Assembly: GCA_041752395.1 (NCBI GenBank)
Contig: JBGSWN010000232.1
Coordinates: 1 to 64,000, forward strand
Reading direction: 5' to 3'
Source of the DNA: UBA6168 sp041752395
GTDB lineage: Bacteria; Bacteroidota; Bacteroidia; Chitinophagales; Saprospiraceae
DNA length: 64,000 bases
The notes beneath the pieces are model-generated. The model worked only from the letters and a program-made list of their open reading frames with translations. It made no database searches and was not told where the DNA came from. Positions 42,822 through 50,426 of this stretch are shown here, in pieces. Position 1 is the stretch's first letter. Each line of letters starts with the position of its first letter. Position numbers and translations under genes: made by a program.

Positions 42822-42914
42822 TTTTTTCGACGCTGATGGACGCTGATTTTTATGATTATTTATGAAACAAGACCTAGCAAATCACAAAAATCAGCGTCCA
42901 TCTGCGTCGAAAAT
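42822..42914. repeat. Long inverted repeat built on cgctgatggacgctgat
   Basis: The arms at 42822-42857 and 42879-42914 match over about 36 bases with four or five mismatches, around a 21-base loop. Each arm holds two near-tandem words (cgacgctgatg/gacgctgat). It has the same architecture as the other spacer repeats with a distinct word. The right arm falls in the false N-terminal extension of the S41 ORF. Confidence 0.65.
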
Positions 42915-42947
42915 TTTCTAAGAAAACAGTTTTTCAAAATAATAAAA

Positions 42948-44588
42948 ATGAAGCTACTAAAATCCCGTACCGCCAAGTTTTTGGCCATCGGAACGCTACT
43001 TTTCACAGGTGTGGCCACTACGGTCATCGAGAATGGCAACTACTTCGAAATCGCTAAAAACATCGAGATTTTCACGAATCTCTACAAGGAGGTGAACACC
43101 TACTACGTGGACGAGATTAACCCGTCAACGCTGATGAAAACAGGCATTGACGCCATGATGGAGAGCCTTGACCCGTACACCAATTATATTTCCGAGACGC
43201 AAATTGAGGGCTACCGCTTCATTACCGAAGGAAAATACAACGGCATTGGTGCTGACATCCGCCTGATTGACGAGCTCCCGACGGTGGTGGCGCCTTACCT
43301 TGATGCCCCCGCCCAAAAAGCGGGCCTCAAGGCAGGTGATAAAATCATGGCCATTGACGGTAAGGACACGAAGGGCAAAACAACCGATGAAATCAGCGCC
43401 GTGTTGAAGGGCTACCCTGGCACAGAGGTCGAGCTGACCATCAGCCGCCTTGGCGAAGCTAAAAACCTAAAAATTACGCTGGTCCGGGATGAGGTGGAAG
43501 TATCCAATGTGCCGTATTCTGGCATGGTATCGGAGGATGTTGGCTATATCGCCCTTACAACTTTTACTCGGGAAGCAGGCGCCAACGTGGCCAAGGCGTT
43601 GCAAGACCTGAAAGTGGAGCAACCGAAACTGAAGGGCGTCATCCTTGACCTGCGGGACAACGGCGGCGGATTGCTCGCCGAGGCCGTGAATCTCTGCAAC
43701 GTTTTTATCCCCCAAAATGAACTGGTGGTGACGACGAAGGGAAAGGTGAAGGACTGGGACCGCAGTTTCAAAACGCTGAATCCGCCTGTGGATACCGACG
43801 TGCCGCTTATCGTCTTGATAAACAAAGGCTCTGCTTCGGCCTCCGAAATCGTGTCCGGCACCATCCAAGACCTCGACCGGGGGGTGCTGCTCGGCCAGCG
43901 CAGCTACGGCAAGGGCCTCGTGCAGAACACCCGTGACATCGGCTACAATGCCAAGGTGAAAATGACCACGGCCAAGTACTACATCCCCAGCGGACGCTGC
44001 ATCCAAGCGGTGGAGTACAAGAACGGCGAGCCTGCGGACATTTCAGAATCGAAGCGTGCTCCGTTCAAGACTCGCAGCGGCCGTGCCGTGCTGGATGGTG
44101 GTGGCGTGAAGCCAGACATGGTGCTGGACTATGATGCCGGCAGCAATATTTTGCAGACTTTGGATGAAAAATATGTGGTGTTCAACTATGTGAACCAATG
44201 GGTGGTGAAGAACCCGGAGGTGAAGTCGTTGGAGGATTTTCACTTCACCGATTGGAATGATTTCATCCAGTTTTTGAACAAGCAGAACTACGATTTTGAT
44301 ACCGAAACGGAAAAGCTGCTGAAGGACATGAATGAGAAATCAAAGGAAGATGGCTACCTTTCCATGGCCGATATTCAGACGCTGGAGGCTAAAATCAACG
44401 CTGCAAAAAAGGTGGACATCGACAAGCACAAGGACCTAATCACCGATATGATTGAGAAGGAAATCGTGAGCCGGGCGTTTTATGAAAAAGGCCGTGTTAA
44501 GATTGGCTTGCGCAATGATTTGGAAATCAAGGAGGCGCTGAAATTGTTCGGCGACCGGGCGAAGTATGACTCTATGTTGAAGGGTTGA
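42948..44588 (+). CDS. S41 family C-terminal processing peptidase
   Basis: A 546-residue CtpA/Prc-type serine protease. An N-terminal signal/anchor (FLAIGTLLFTGVATT) is followed by a cap helix region, DPYTNYIS, a PDZ domain (about 90-175, with GLKAGDKIMAIDGK), and the protease core. In the core, LDLRDNGGG, NKGSASASEIVSG carries the nucleophile Ser, and GQRSYGKGLVQ carries the catalytic Lys. A C-terminal helical domain follows. It cleaves envelope proteins from their C termini. The frame extends upstream to 42852, but that part is the inverted repeat, so I start at the ATG at 42948. Confidence 0.9.
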   Translation: MKLLKSRTAKFLAIGTLLFTGVATTVIENGNYFEIAKNIEIFTNLYKEVNTYYVDEINPSTLMKTGIDAMMESLDPYTNYISETQIEGYRFITEGKYNGIGADIRLIDELPTVVAPYLDAPAQKAGLKAGDKIMAIDGKDTKGKTTDEISAVLKGYPGTEVELTISRLGEAKNLKITLVRDEVEVSNVPYSGMVSEDVGYIALTTFTREAGANVAKALQDLKVEQPKLKGVILDLRDNGGGLLAEAVNLCNVFIPQNELVVTTKGKVKDWDRSFKTLNPPVDTDVPLIVLINKGSASASEIVSGTIQDLDRGVLLGQRSYGKGLVQNTRDIGYNAKVKMTTAKYYIPSGRCIQAVEYKNGEPADISESKRAPFKTRSGRAVLDGGGVKPDMVLDYDAGSNILQTLDEKYVVFNYVNQWVVKNPEVKSLEDFHFTDWNDFIQFLNKQNYDFDTETEKLLKDMNEKSKEDGYLSMADIQTLEAKINAAKKVDIDKHKDLITDMIEKEIVSRAFYEKGRVKIGLRNDLEIKEALKLFGDRAKYDSMLKG

Positions 44589-44643
44589 TGAAAATCATTC
44601 GAGTAGGTTTGAAAATTTGCTCATTTTTGAAAAAAATAAAGGG

Positions 44644-44883
44644 ATGCAAGACTTTGTAATCAAAGGTGATTTTTTGGAAAAAGCCAATCTCAGCCCGAAG
44701 GAACTGCTGATTGATTTTTCAATTTATCTCTATGAAAAAGGGCGGCTTTCCATGGGACAGGCCAAAAAACTGGCCGGACTTGACCAATTGTCGTTTCAAG
44801 CTGAAATGAAAAAGCGTGGCGTTTACCTCAACTACGATTTGGAAGCATTCGAGGAAGACTTGAAAACATTAGGAGTTAAGTAA
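44644..44883 (+). CDS. UPF0175 family antitoxin (second pair)
   Basis: A 79-residue UPF0175 protein: SPKELLIDFSIYLYEKGRLSMGQAKKLAGLDQLSFQAEMKKRG matches the core of the 39230-39466 antitoxin (EKGRLSMGQAKKLAGL versus ERGRLSLGQAAEVAGL). The start at 44644 is preferred over the frame opening at 44617. The stop shares one base with the toxin start (TAATG). Confidence 0.8.
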   Translation: MQDFVIKGDFLEKANLSPKELLIDFSIYLYEKGRLSMGQAKKLAGLDQLSFQAEMKKRGVYLNYDLEAFEEDLKTLGVK

Positions 44884-45359
44884 TGATAGTCGTTAGTGAC
44901 ACAATCGCCCTGACCAACCTGCTGAAAATTGGCGAAGCTGATTTATTGCGGCAATTGTTTGGCGAGATAATTATTCCGGCTGCTGTTGAACAAGAATTGA
45001 GTAAAATAGCGCAACATGCTGAGTTTTTAATTGAAAACCATTGGGTTTTGATTGAAAAGCCTTCCAATCAGCTTGCTGTGCGAAAATTACGAACAACCCT
45101 AGGCGAGGGTGAATCCGAAGCTATCATATTGGCCAAGGAGAAGAATGCAGATTACCTCGTCATTGATGAGTTAAAAGGCGGGGCCAAGGCAAAAGAAATG
45201 GGCGTTAAAATCATTGGCCTGTTAGGCATTTTGATTGAGGTAAAGCGTGAAAATATCTTACCCGAAATAAAGCCGCTACTGGAAAGACTTCAATCTGAAG
45301 CCAATTTTTTCGTTCATCCCCAACTTTTTGCTCGAATTTTGGAAATTGCTGGCGAATAA
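44883..45359 (+). CDS. DUF3368 PIN-like toxin (second pair)
   Basis: A 158-residue PIN-like protein: VVSDTIALTNLLKIGEADLLRQLFGEIIIP, GEGESEAIILAKEKNADYLVIDELKGGAKAKEMG and GLLGILIEVKRENILP follow the DUF3368 layout, with acidic residues in the three metal positions. It is clearly paralogous to the toxin at 38787-39242 but diverged, so cross-neutralisation is not guaranteed. It overlaps the antitoxin gene by one base. Confidence 0.8.
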   Translation: MIVVSDTIALTNLLKIGEADLLRQLFGEIIIPAAVEQELSKIAQHAEFLIENHWVLIEKPSNQLAVRKLRTTLGEGESEAIILAKEKNADYLVIDELKGGAKAKEMGVKIIGLLGILIEVKRENILPEIKPLLERLQSEANFFVHPQLFARILEIAGE

Positions 45360-45385
45360 AGTCGCCATAAGAAAAATACCTAACC

Positions 45386-46543
45386 ATGCATTACCACCAA
45401 CTAGGACAAATACCCCCCAAGCGCCACACCCAATTCCGCAAGCCCGACGGCAGCCTCTATGCCGAGGAGTTGTTCTCCACCGAAGGGTTCAGCGATTTGT
45501 ATTCGCTGATTTACCACACGCACCCGCCTACCCAAATCGTGCAGGTAGGCGACCCGTACAGCGTGGCACCGAAGCTGGTTTCTGATAAACAACTCAAGCA
45601 CCGCAGCCTCAAAGGCTTCCAAATCGCACCAGAAGACGATTATTTGCGCAGCCGAAAGCCCGTCCTCGTCAACGACGAATGCCGCATCACGCTGGCCGCT
45701 CCCCGCAAGAGCATGACGGATTATTTTTATAAAAATGCCGATGCAGACGAGGTGATTTTCATTCATGAAGGTACCGGCACGCTGCGCACGATGTACGGCA
45801 ACCTCGATTTCGCCTACGGCGACTACCTTGTGGTGCCCCGTGGCACGACCTATCAGCTCACTTTCAACGACGAAAACAATCGCCTTTTTATTGTCGAAAG
45901 CACCAGCCCCATCACCACGCCGAAGCGCTACCGCAACAACTACGGCCAGTTGCTCGAACACTCGCCCTTCTGCGAGCGGGACATCCGCAAGCCGATGCAT
46001 TTGGAGACGCACGATGAGCAGGGCGACTTCCTATTTTACATCAAAAAACAGGACCAGATTTACCCCTACCACTACCTCAACCACCCCTTCGATGTGGTGG
46101 GCTGGGATGGTTACCTGTACCCCTACGCCTTCAGTATCCACAATTTTGAGCCGATAACGGGCCGTCTGCACATGCCACCGCCCATCCACCAGACTTTCGA
46201 TACCAAGGGTTTCGTCATTTGTAGCTTTGTGCCTCGGCTCTACGACTACCACCCGCTTTCCATTCCAGCGCCCTACAACCACTCGAACATTGACAGCGAC
46301 GAAGTGCTCTACTACGTGGACGGCGACTTCATGAGCCGCAAAAGCGTGGAGCGTGGGCAAATCACGCTACACCCCGGCGGAATCCCGCACGGGCCGCACC
46401 TCGGCACGGTGGAGAAGAGCATCGGGAAAAAGGAAACGCTGGAATTGGCGGTGATGGTGGATACCTTCCGCCCGCTGAAGATGACTGAGTTTGCGGCGGG
46501 GATTGAGGATGGGGAGTATTATCGGAGTTGGTTGCCATCTTGA
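45386..46543 (+). CDS. hmgA: Homogentisate 1,2-dioxygenase (short form)
   Basis: A 385-residue cupin dioxygenase cleaving homogentisate to maleylacetoacetate in tyrosine catabolism. YLVVPRGTTYQL is an N-terminal cupin strand. YNHSNIDSDEVLYYVDGDF supplies the iron His and Glu, and LHPGGIPHGPH the third ligand His. It is shorter than the human/Aspergillus enzyme (about 440), as in Bacteroidota. No fumarylacetoacetase, maleylacetoacetate isomerase or HPPD gene lies in the window, so the pathway is dispersed. It follows the second toxin gene by 26 bases. Confidence 0.9.
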   Translation: MHYHQLGQIPPKRHTQFRKPDGSLYAEELFSTEGFSDLYSLIYHTHPPTQIVQVGDPYSVAPKLVSDKQLKHRSLKGFQIAPEDDYLRSRKPVLVNDECRITLAAPRKSMTDYFYKNADADEVIFIHEGTGTLRTMYGNLDFAYGDYLVVPRGTTYQLTFNDENNRLFIVESTSPITTPKRYRNNYGQLLEHSPFCERDIRKPMHLETHDEQGDFLFYIKKQDQIYPYHYLNHPFDVVGWDGYLYPYAFSIHNFEPITGRLHMPPPIHQTFDTKGFVICSFVPRLYDYHPLSIPAPYNHSNIDSDEVLYYVDGDFMSRKSVERGQITLHPGGIPHGPHLGTVEKSIGKKETLELAVMVDTFRPLKMTEFAAGIEDGEYYRSWLPS

Positions 46544-46574
46544 AAAACCTTATTTTCGTTGAAAATTTTTGAAG

Positions 46575-46823
46575 ATGAATACTTTAGAACTAAAAAACGA
46601 CTTGCTCCGCCTCTTGGTAGAAACCGATGATATACAGTTGTTGGAGAAAGTGCGTCGCTATTTCAAGCTGCTCAAGCATGAGCCAGTTTCGGAGGTCACA
46701 CTTGAAGCTCAAGAATTGGCAATGGTAGAGGTCGGCCTTGAACAAATAGAAAATGGACAGGTGATGTCGCATGAGGAAGCTAGGAAGCAGATTGAGGCTC
46801 GACTTTATAAAAAGCAGCAATGA
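46575..46823 (+). CDS. Putative antitoxin upstream of a RelE/ParE toxin
   Basis: An 82-residue helical acidic protein (LELKNDLLRLLVETDDIQLLEKVRRYFKLL start, GQVMSHEEARKQIEARL end) that overlaps the next gene by four bases. The C-terminal HEEARK...R.. pattern is common in antitoxins paired with RelE/ParE toxins. There is no classic DNA-binding motif; the pairing rests mainly on context. I use the ATG at 46575; a TTG two codons upstream is possible. Confidence 0.7.
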   Translation: MNTLELKNDLLRLLVETDDIQLLEKVRRYFKLLKHEPVSEVTLEAQELAMVEVGLEQIENGQVMSHEEARKQIEARLYKKQQ

Positions 46824-47104
46824 ACAATATCGTTTGGTCGGATTTGGCCTACCTTTCCTTCAACGATGCAGTTGACTATCTAACCGAAAACTACTCGCTT
46901 GATGCTGCAATTCGGCTTGACGAAGAAGTCGAAAAATTATTGGAAAATCTTCGTGCCTTCAAGCATTTTTGCCCACCTTATGAACTTCGGCCTACCTTGA
47001 GAAAATGCGTTGTGAACCGCCAAATTTCCTTGATTTACAGAGTAGATGGAGAGACTTTGAACTTGGTCACATTTTTCGACAATCGAGGAATTCATCCATT
47101 CTGA
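46820..47104 (+). CDS. RelE/ParE family toxin
   Basis: A 94-residue protein with the ParE/RelE fold pattern: IVWSDLAYLSFNDAVDYL at the N terminus, helices rich in Leu/Glu, then LRKCVVNRQISLIYRVDGETLNLVTFFDNR, the antiparallel sheet with the conserved Y/R and final FFDNR. The usual size is 90-100 residues. Coupled to the upstream antitoxin by an ATGA overlap. It could act on gyrase (ParE) or on mRNA (RelE); this cannot be told from sequence. Confidence 0.78.
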   Translation: MNNIVWSDLAYLSFNDAVDYLTENYSLDAAIRLDEEVEKLLENLRAFKHFCPPYELRPTLRKCVVNRQISLIYRVDGETLNLVTFFDNRGIHPF

Positions 47105-47118
47105 AAACTTCAATTTAC

Positions 47119-48171
47119 TCAACTCTCCTCCTCAAAATACACCTTATAAAACTTCTTTCCCTTCCCCTCGTCATAACCTCGCTCGATTAAATCTTGATTG
47201 CCGTGAATATAAATATGGAAGTTCTTATCGAGTTTCAAAACGGAGCGCAAAACCCGCTCCTGCTTCTTCACCGAGGCGGTTGAGATATTGAAACTATCCT
47301 CAAATTCTGGCAAGTTGTGCGCTTCCTGGTAGGCATTTTTGTGCTGTGCAAAGGCCGACTGCTTCTCCTCATCTTCGAACACTATTTTGGCAAATTCCTC
47401 TTCTACCAGCGTATCGTTTTCCTTGAAATAGGTCAGCGACTTGTTCAGGTAGTCAATCTTCTCGGCCTTACTCACCACGAAATCGTCGTCCAACTTGTTC
47501 ACTACAAAATCCTTCGCCATTTTGATGTAGTGCGTCGTGTGGAAATAGTCGTTGGCCAGCGGCTGCACGTTCAGGAAAAAATCCCGCCAGTACTGCGCCT
47601 CGAATGCCCGGTTCGACTTGTCCACGATGCAGACCCGGTAGCCCGCCTCGGCGTTGGAATTGAAAATGAGGCAGCCCTTGTCGAGCTTGTCCACCGCCGT
47701 GCCGTCTTCGCTAACCAGTTGGAAATCACCGTTTTGCGCCAGCAGTTTTAAAAACGGCTGCTTGTTTTCCGACTTGAAAAGGCCAATGGCATCAAACACC
47801 TCGTCGTCTAAAACCAAGCCCGTGATGTACGCCACGTACAGGTCGCCCGACTTAATTTTCGGATGGTTTGTCTGCTCGTGCAGGTGGCGAGCAATGTCCA
47901 CACTGTGCTGGTGGAAGGCGGTTTGGTCTTCAAATATTTGCTTCGCAAAATGGCAGACCGGGTTCAGCGAAAGGTCGCCGTTGGAGAAGTCAAAATGAAA
48001 AAACTCGTTGCCCTCGAAGGCATCGAGGAAATATTTTTGGAGCAAATTGCGAAGCTCATCGTTGCCCAAGTCGAGCGGCTGGTCGGAGAACTGCGGCTCC
48101 TGCCCATTGGCCTTGTTGCCGGTGTAGTGGGCCGACACGATTTCTATCTTGCTGAGTGAATGTTCGAGCAT
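47119..48171 (-). CDS. Nucleoid-associated protein (NdpA/YejK family)
   Basis: A 350-residue protein of the 37-kDa nucleoid-associated (NdpA) family, seen from LEHSLSKIEIVSAHYTGNK, FDFSNGDLSLNPVCHFAKQIF, KSGDLYVAYITGLVLDDEVFDAIGLFKSENKQ, DKGCLIFN and YWRDFFLNVQP. The family is thought to bind DNA or act in nucleoid organisation; its biochemistry is poorly known. A gttgataaggg-type repeat precedes the gene and pdxA lies farther upstream on the same strand. Confidence 0.82.
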   Translation of the reverse strand: MLEHSLSKIEIVSAHYTGNKANGQEPQFSDQPLDLGNDELRNLLQKYFLDAFEGNEFFHFDFSNGDLSLNPVCHFAKQIFEDQTAFHQHSVDIARHLHEQTNHPKIKSGDLYVAYITGLVLDDEVFDAIGLFKSENKQPFLKLLAQNGDFQLVSEDGTAVDKLDKGCLIFNSNAEAGYRVCIVDKSNRAFEAQYWRDFFLNVQPLANDYFHTTHYIKMAKDFVVNKLDDDFVVSKAEKIDYLNKSLTYFKENDTLVEEEFAKIVFEDEEKQSAFAQHKNAYQEAHNLPEFEDSFNISTASVKKQERVLRSVLKLDKNFHIYIHGNQDLIERGYDEGKGKKFYKVYFEEES

Positions 48172-48188
48172 TTCCTTGTGGTTGATAT

Positions 48189-48268
48189 GGTTGATGAAGT
48201 TGATAAGGGTTGATAAGTTCCTGTTGCCTCATCAACCCTTATCAACTTTATCAACCTTTATCAACCCT
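48189..48268 (-). repeat. gttgataaggg-type tandem/inverted repeat, copy 2
   Basis: The left arm 48189-48217 (ggttgatgaagttgataagg...) and right arm 48227-48268 (cctcatcaacccttatcaac...) share the word of 5799-5882. It lies between the pdxA stop and the start of the nucleoid-associated protein gene. Confidence 0.7.
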
Positions 48269-48279
48269 AAAATTTAGTT

Positions 48280-49413
48280 CTAATCGCCTTCTTCCCTCTC
48301 CATTTCGATGGCTACTTTGCGCACAGCGCCCCGCTTTAGTTCTTCGTACTCTTTGCGGTTGCGGTAAATATCAATGGCCATGAACATGGCATGGAGGAAC
48401 GACGAGGAGTCCGCCTCGTTTTTACCCGCCAAATCGAAGGCTGTGCCATGATCGGGCGAGGTGCGAATGATAGGTAGGCCAGCCGTGTAATTCACCCCGC
48501 TTCCGAAGGTCAGTGCTTTGAAAGGAATCAGCCCTTGGTCGTGGTACATGGCCAATATCCCGTCGAATTTGTTGAATTGTCCAGAGCCAAAAAAACCATC
48601 GGCGGAGAAAGGACCGAATGCCATCATGCCGTTCTTTTTGCATTCCAAGACGGCTGGGCGGATGATTTTTTCCTCTTCATCGCCGAGCATTCCTTCTTCC
48701 CCAGCGTGAGGGTTCAGCCCGAGTACGGCGATATTGGGCCGCTCGAAGCCAAAATCAATGCGAAGTGTCTCACTGAAAATGCGGAGTTTGCTAATCAATT
48801 TTTCTTTGGTGATGGCTTTCGGCACGTCCTTCAAGGGAATGTGTGCAGTGGCCAGACCCACCCGCAGTTTATCGGAGGCGAGCAGCATCAGGCTGTCGGC
48901 AGCATTGAACGCTTGGGTGATATATTCCGTGTGGCCCACATGCTCGAATCCCGCCAGTTGCATGGATTTTTTGTGGATAGGGGCCGTTACGATGATGTCA
49001 ATCAGCCCCGCTTTGAGGTCGCTCACAGCTGCTTCGAGACTTTGCTGCGCATAGGTTCCGCCAATATCCGTAGGCTTTCCAAGCGTGATGTTCACGTTGT
49101 CGTTCCAGATGTTCACCACGTTGATTTTGTCATGCGCCAGCCGCTCGGCGCTACGCTGCCCAACGAAGGTCACTTCGTCCAACTGCACGATATTTTTATG
49201 GTAGGAAACGACTTTGGAGGAACCATAAATCACTGGCACGCAGTGGTTGAGGATGCGACGGTGCGAAAGCGCCTTCAAAATCACCTCCAAACCGATGCCG
49301 TTGATGTCGCCTGCAGTGATGCCAAGGATGGGCTTGTTGGTTTTGACCCTCGGTTGTAGCGGTTGGTCGTTTTGGGTTTCCACCACTTCGGTGTATTCGT
49401 TTTCTTGTTCCAC
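48280..49413 (-). CDS. pdxA: 4-hydroxythreonine-4-phosphate dehydrogenase
   Basis: PdxA oxidises 4-phosphohydroxythreonine in pyridoxal phosphate synthesis. GITAGDINGIGLEVILKAL is the N-terminal signature. TAPIHKKSMQLAGFEHVGHTEYI and LNPHAGEEGMLGDEE supply metal-binding His residues, and YHDQGLIPFKAL the third, with GTAFDLAGK near the end. The frame runs upstream to a TTG at 49497 giving a Ser/Thr-rich extension. I prefer the GTG at 49413 (377 residues), which follows an AT-rich leader; this start is uncertain. It is divergent from rsmA, a gene often next to pdxA in bacteria. Confidence 0.88.
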   Translation of the reverse strand: MEQENEYTEVVETQNDQPLQPRVKTNKPILGITAGDINGIGLEVILKALSHRRILNHCVPVIYGSSKVVSYHKNIVQLDEVTFVGQRSAERLAHDKINVVNIWNDNVNITLGKPTDIGGTYAQQSLEAAVSDLKAGLIDIIVTAPIHKKSMQLAGFEHVGHTEYITQAFNAADSLMLLASDKLRVGLATAHIPLKDVPKAITKEKLISKLRIFSETLRIDFGFERPNIAVLGLNPHAGEEGMLGDEEEKIIRPAVLECKKNGMMAFGPFSADGFFGSGQFNKFDGILAMYHDQGLIPFKALTFGSGVNYTAGLPIIRTSPDHGTAFDLAGKNEADSSSFLHAMFMAIDIYRNRKEYEELKRGAVRKVAIEMEREEGD

Positions 49414-49621
49414 TTTTAATTTATTTGAAGTCGAAGGGGCAGTTTTGCCAACTGCTTCCGTCAACGGTTCTGTTATCCGGGCAAGCACAAGGAGCAAGTT
49501 TGGTTTTTAATTTATTGAAAATCAATACTTTACGAACCACACTCATTTCAGACTCTATACCTGATACCTATAAAACGTATCTTTCCGGCCCGGGAAAGTC
49601 CCAAAATTAGTCATTTCACTT

Positions 49622-50389
49622 ATGCGAGCCAAGAAATCCTTCGGACAGCACTTTTTGACCAATGAAAATATCGCCCAGCGTATCGCCGATTCGCTCGTGC
49701 TGGAGGCTGGTCCAACCAACGTATTGGAAGTAGGCCCCGGCAAGGCCATGCTCACCAAGTACTTGTTGGAAAAGGATTTTAACCTAAAATGTGTCGAAGC
49801 CGATTTCGACATGGTGGATTACCTCAACGCAAATTATCCGGCTTTGAACGGCAAAATCATTTCCCAAGATTTTTTAAAACTCGACCTCAGTTCCGTCTTC
49901 GATGGGCAGCCGTTTTGCATCATCGGCAATTTTCCCTACAATATTTCTTCGCAAATTGTCTTCAGAATGGTGGAACACCGACCGCTCGTGCCTCAGCTAT
50001 CGGGTATGTTCCAAAAGGAAATGGCGCAGCGCATCATCGCCCCGCCCGGTGGCAAGGACTACGGCGTCATCAGTGTGCTCACGCAAGCATTTTACGAAGG
50101 GAAATACCTGTTCTCAGTCGCCCCCGGCAATTTCAATCCGCCGCCAAAAGTGCAGTCTGGCGTAATCCGGTTGGTGCGGAAAGAGGAGGCGATTGGCTGT
50201 GATGAAGTGCTGTTTCGCAAGGTGGTAAAACAGGCGTTCAGCCAGCGCAGGAAGATGCTCCGCAATACACTCAAGCCTTTTTTTGAGGAAAAACCAGCAA
50301 CTTTGGAGGAGGCTTTTTTTACGCAAAGACCCGAAGTTTTGAGCGTTCCGCAATTTGTGGATTTGACCAACAGAATCTCAGCAGCATAA
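49622..50389 (+). CDS. rsmA: 16S rRNA (adenine1518-N6/adenine1519-N6)-dimethyltransferase
   Basis: A 255-residue KsgA/RsmA. RAKKSFGQHFLTNENIAQRIADS is the family start. VLEVGPGKAMLTKYL is the SAM-binding motif I, IIGNFPYNISSQIVF contains the catalytic NFPY, and FNPPPKVQSGVIRL and FSQRRKMLRNTL close the C-terminal domain. It dimethylates two adenines in helix 45 of 16S rRNA. A TATCTTTC box at about 49578-49585 may be its promoter. Its terminator is the insertion site of the IS element. Confidence 0.93.
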   Translation: MRAKKSFGQHFLTNENIAQRIADSLVLEAGPTNVLEVGPGKAMLTKYLLEKDFNLKCVEADFDMVDYLNANYPALNGKIISQDFLKLDLSSVFDGQPFCIIGNFPYNISSQIVFRMVEHRPLVPQLSGMFQKEMAQRIIAPPGGKDYGVISVLTQAFYEGKYLFSVAPGNFNPPPKVQSGVIRLVRKEEAIGCDEVLFRKVVKQAFSQRRKMLRNTLKPFFEEKPATLEEAFFTQRPEVLSVPQFVDLTNRISAA

Positions 50390-50425
50390 AAAAAGCCCCG
50401 GTATCGTGACACCGGGGCTTTTTTT
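50388..50425 (+). terminator. rsmA rho-independent terminator
   Basis: Perfect 15-bp arms at 50388-50402 and 50411-50425 (A7-GCCCCGGT / ACCGGGGC-T7) with an 8-base loop. The left arm begins within the rsmA stop codon. The T-tract is the target duplicated by the IS. Confidence 0.93.
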
Positions 50426-50426
50426 A

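Noticed and set aside
42852..42947. Longer N terminus of the S41 protease
   Set aside because: The extension is translated from the arm of the inverted repeat and lacks a signal peptide; the ATG at 42948 starts a normal one.
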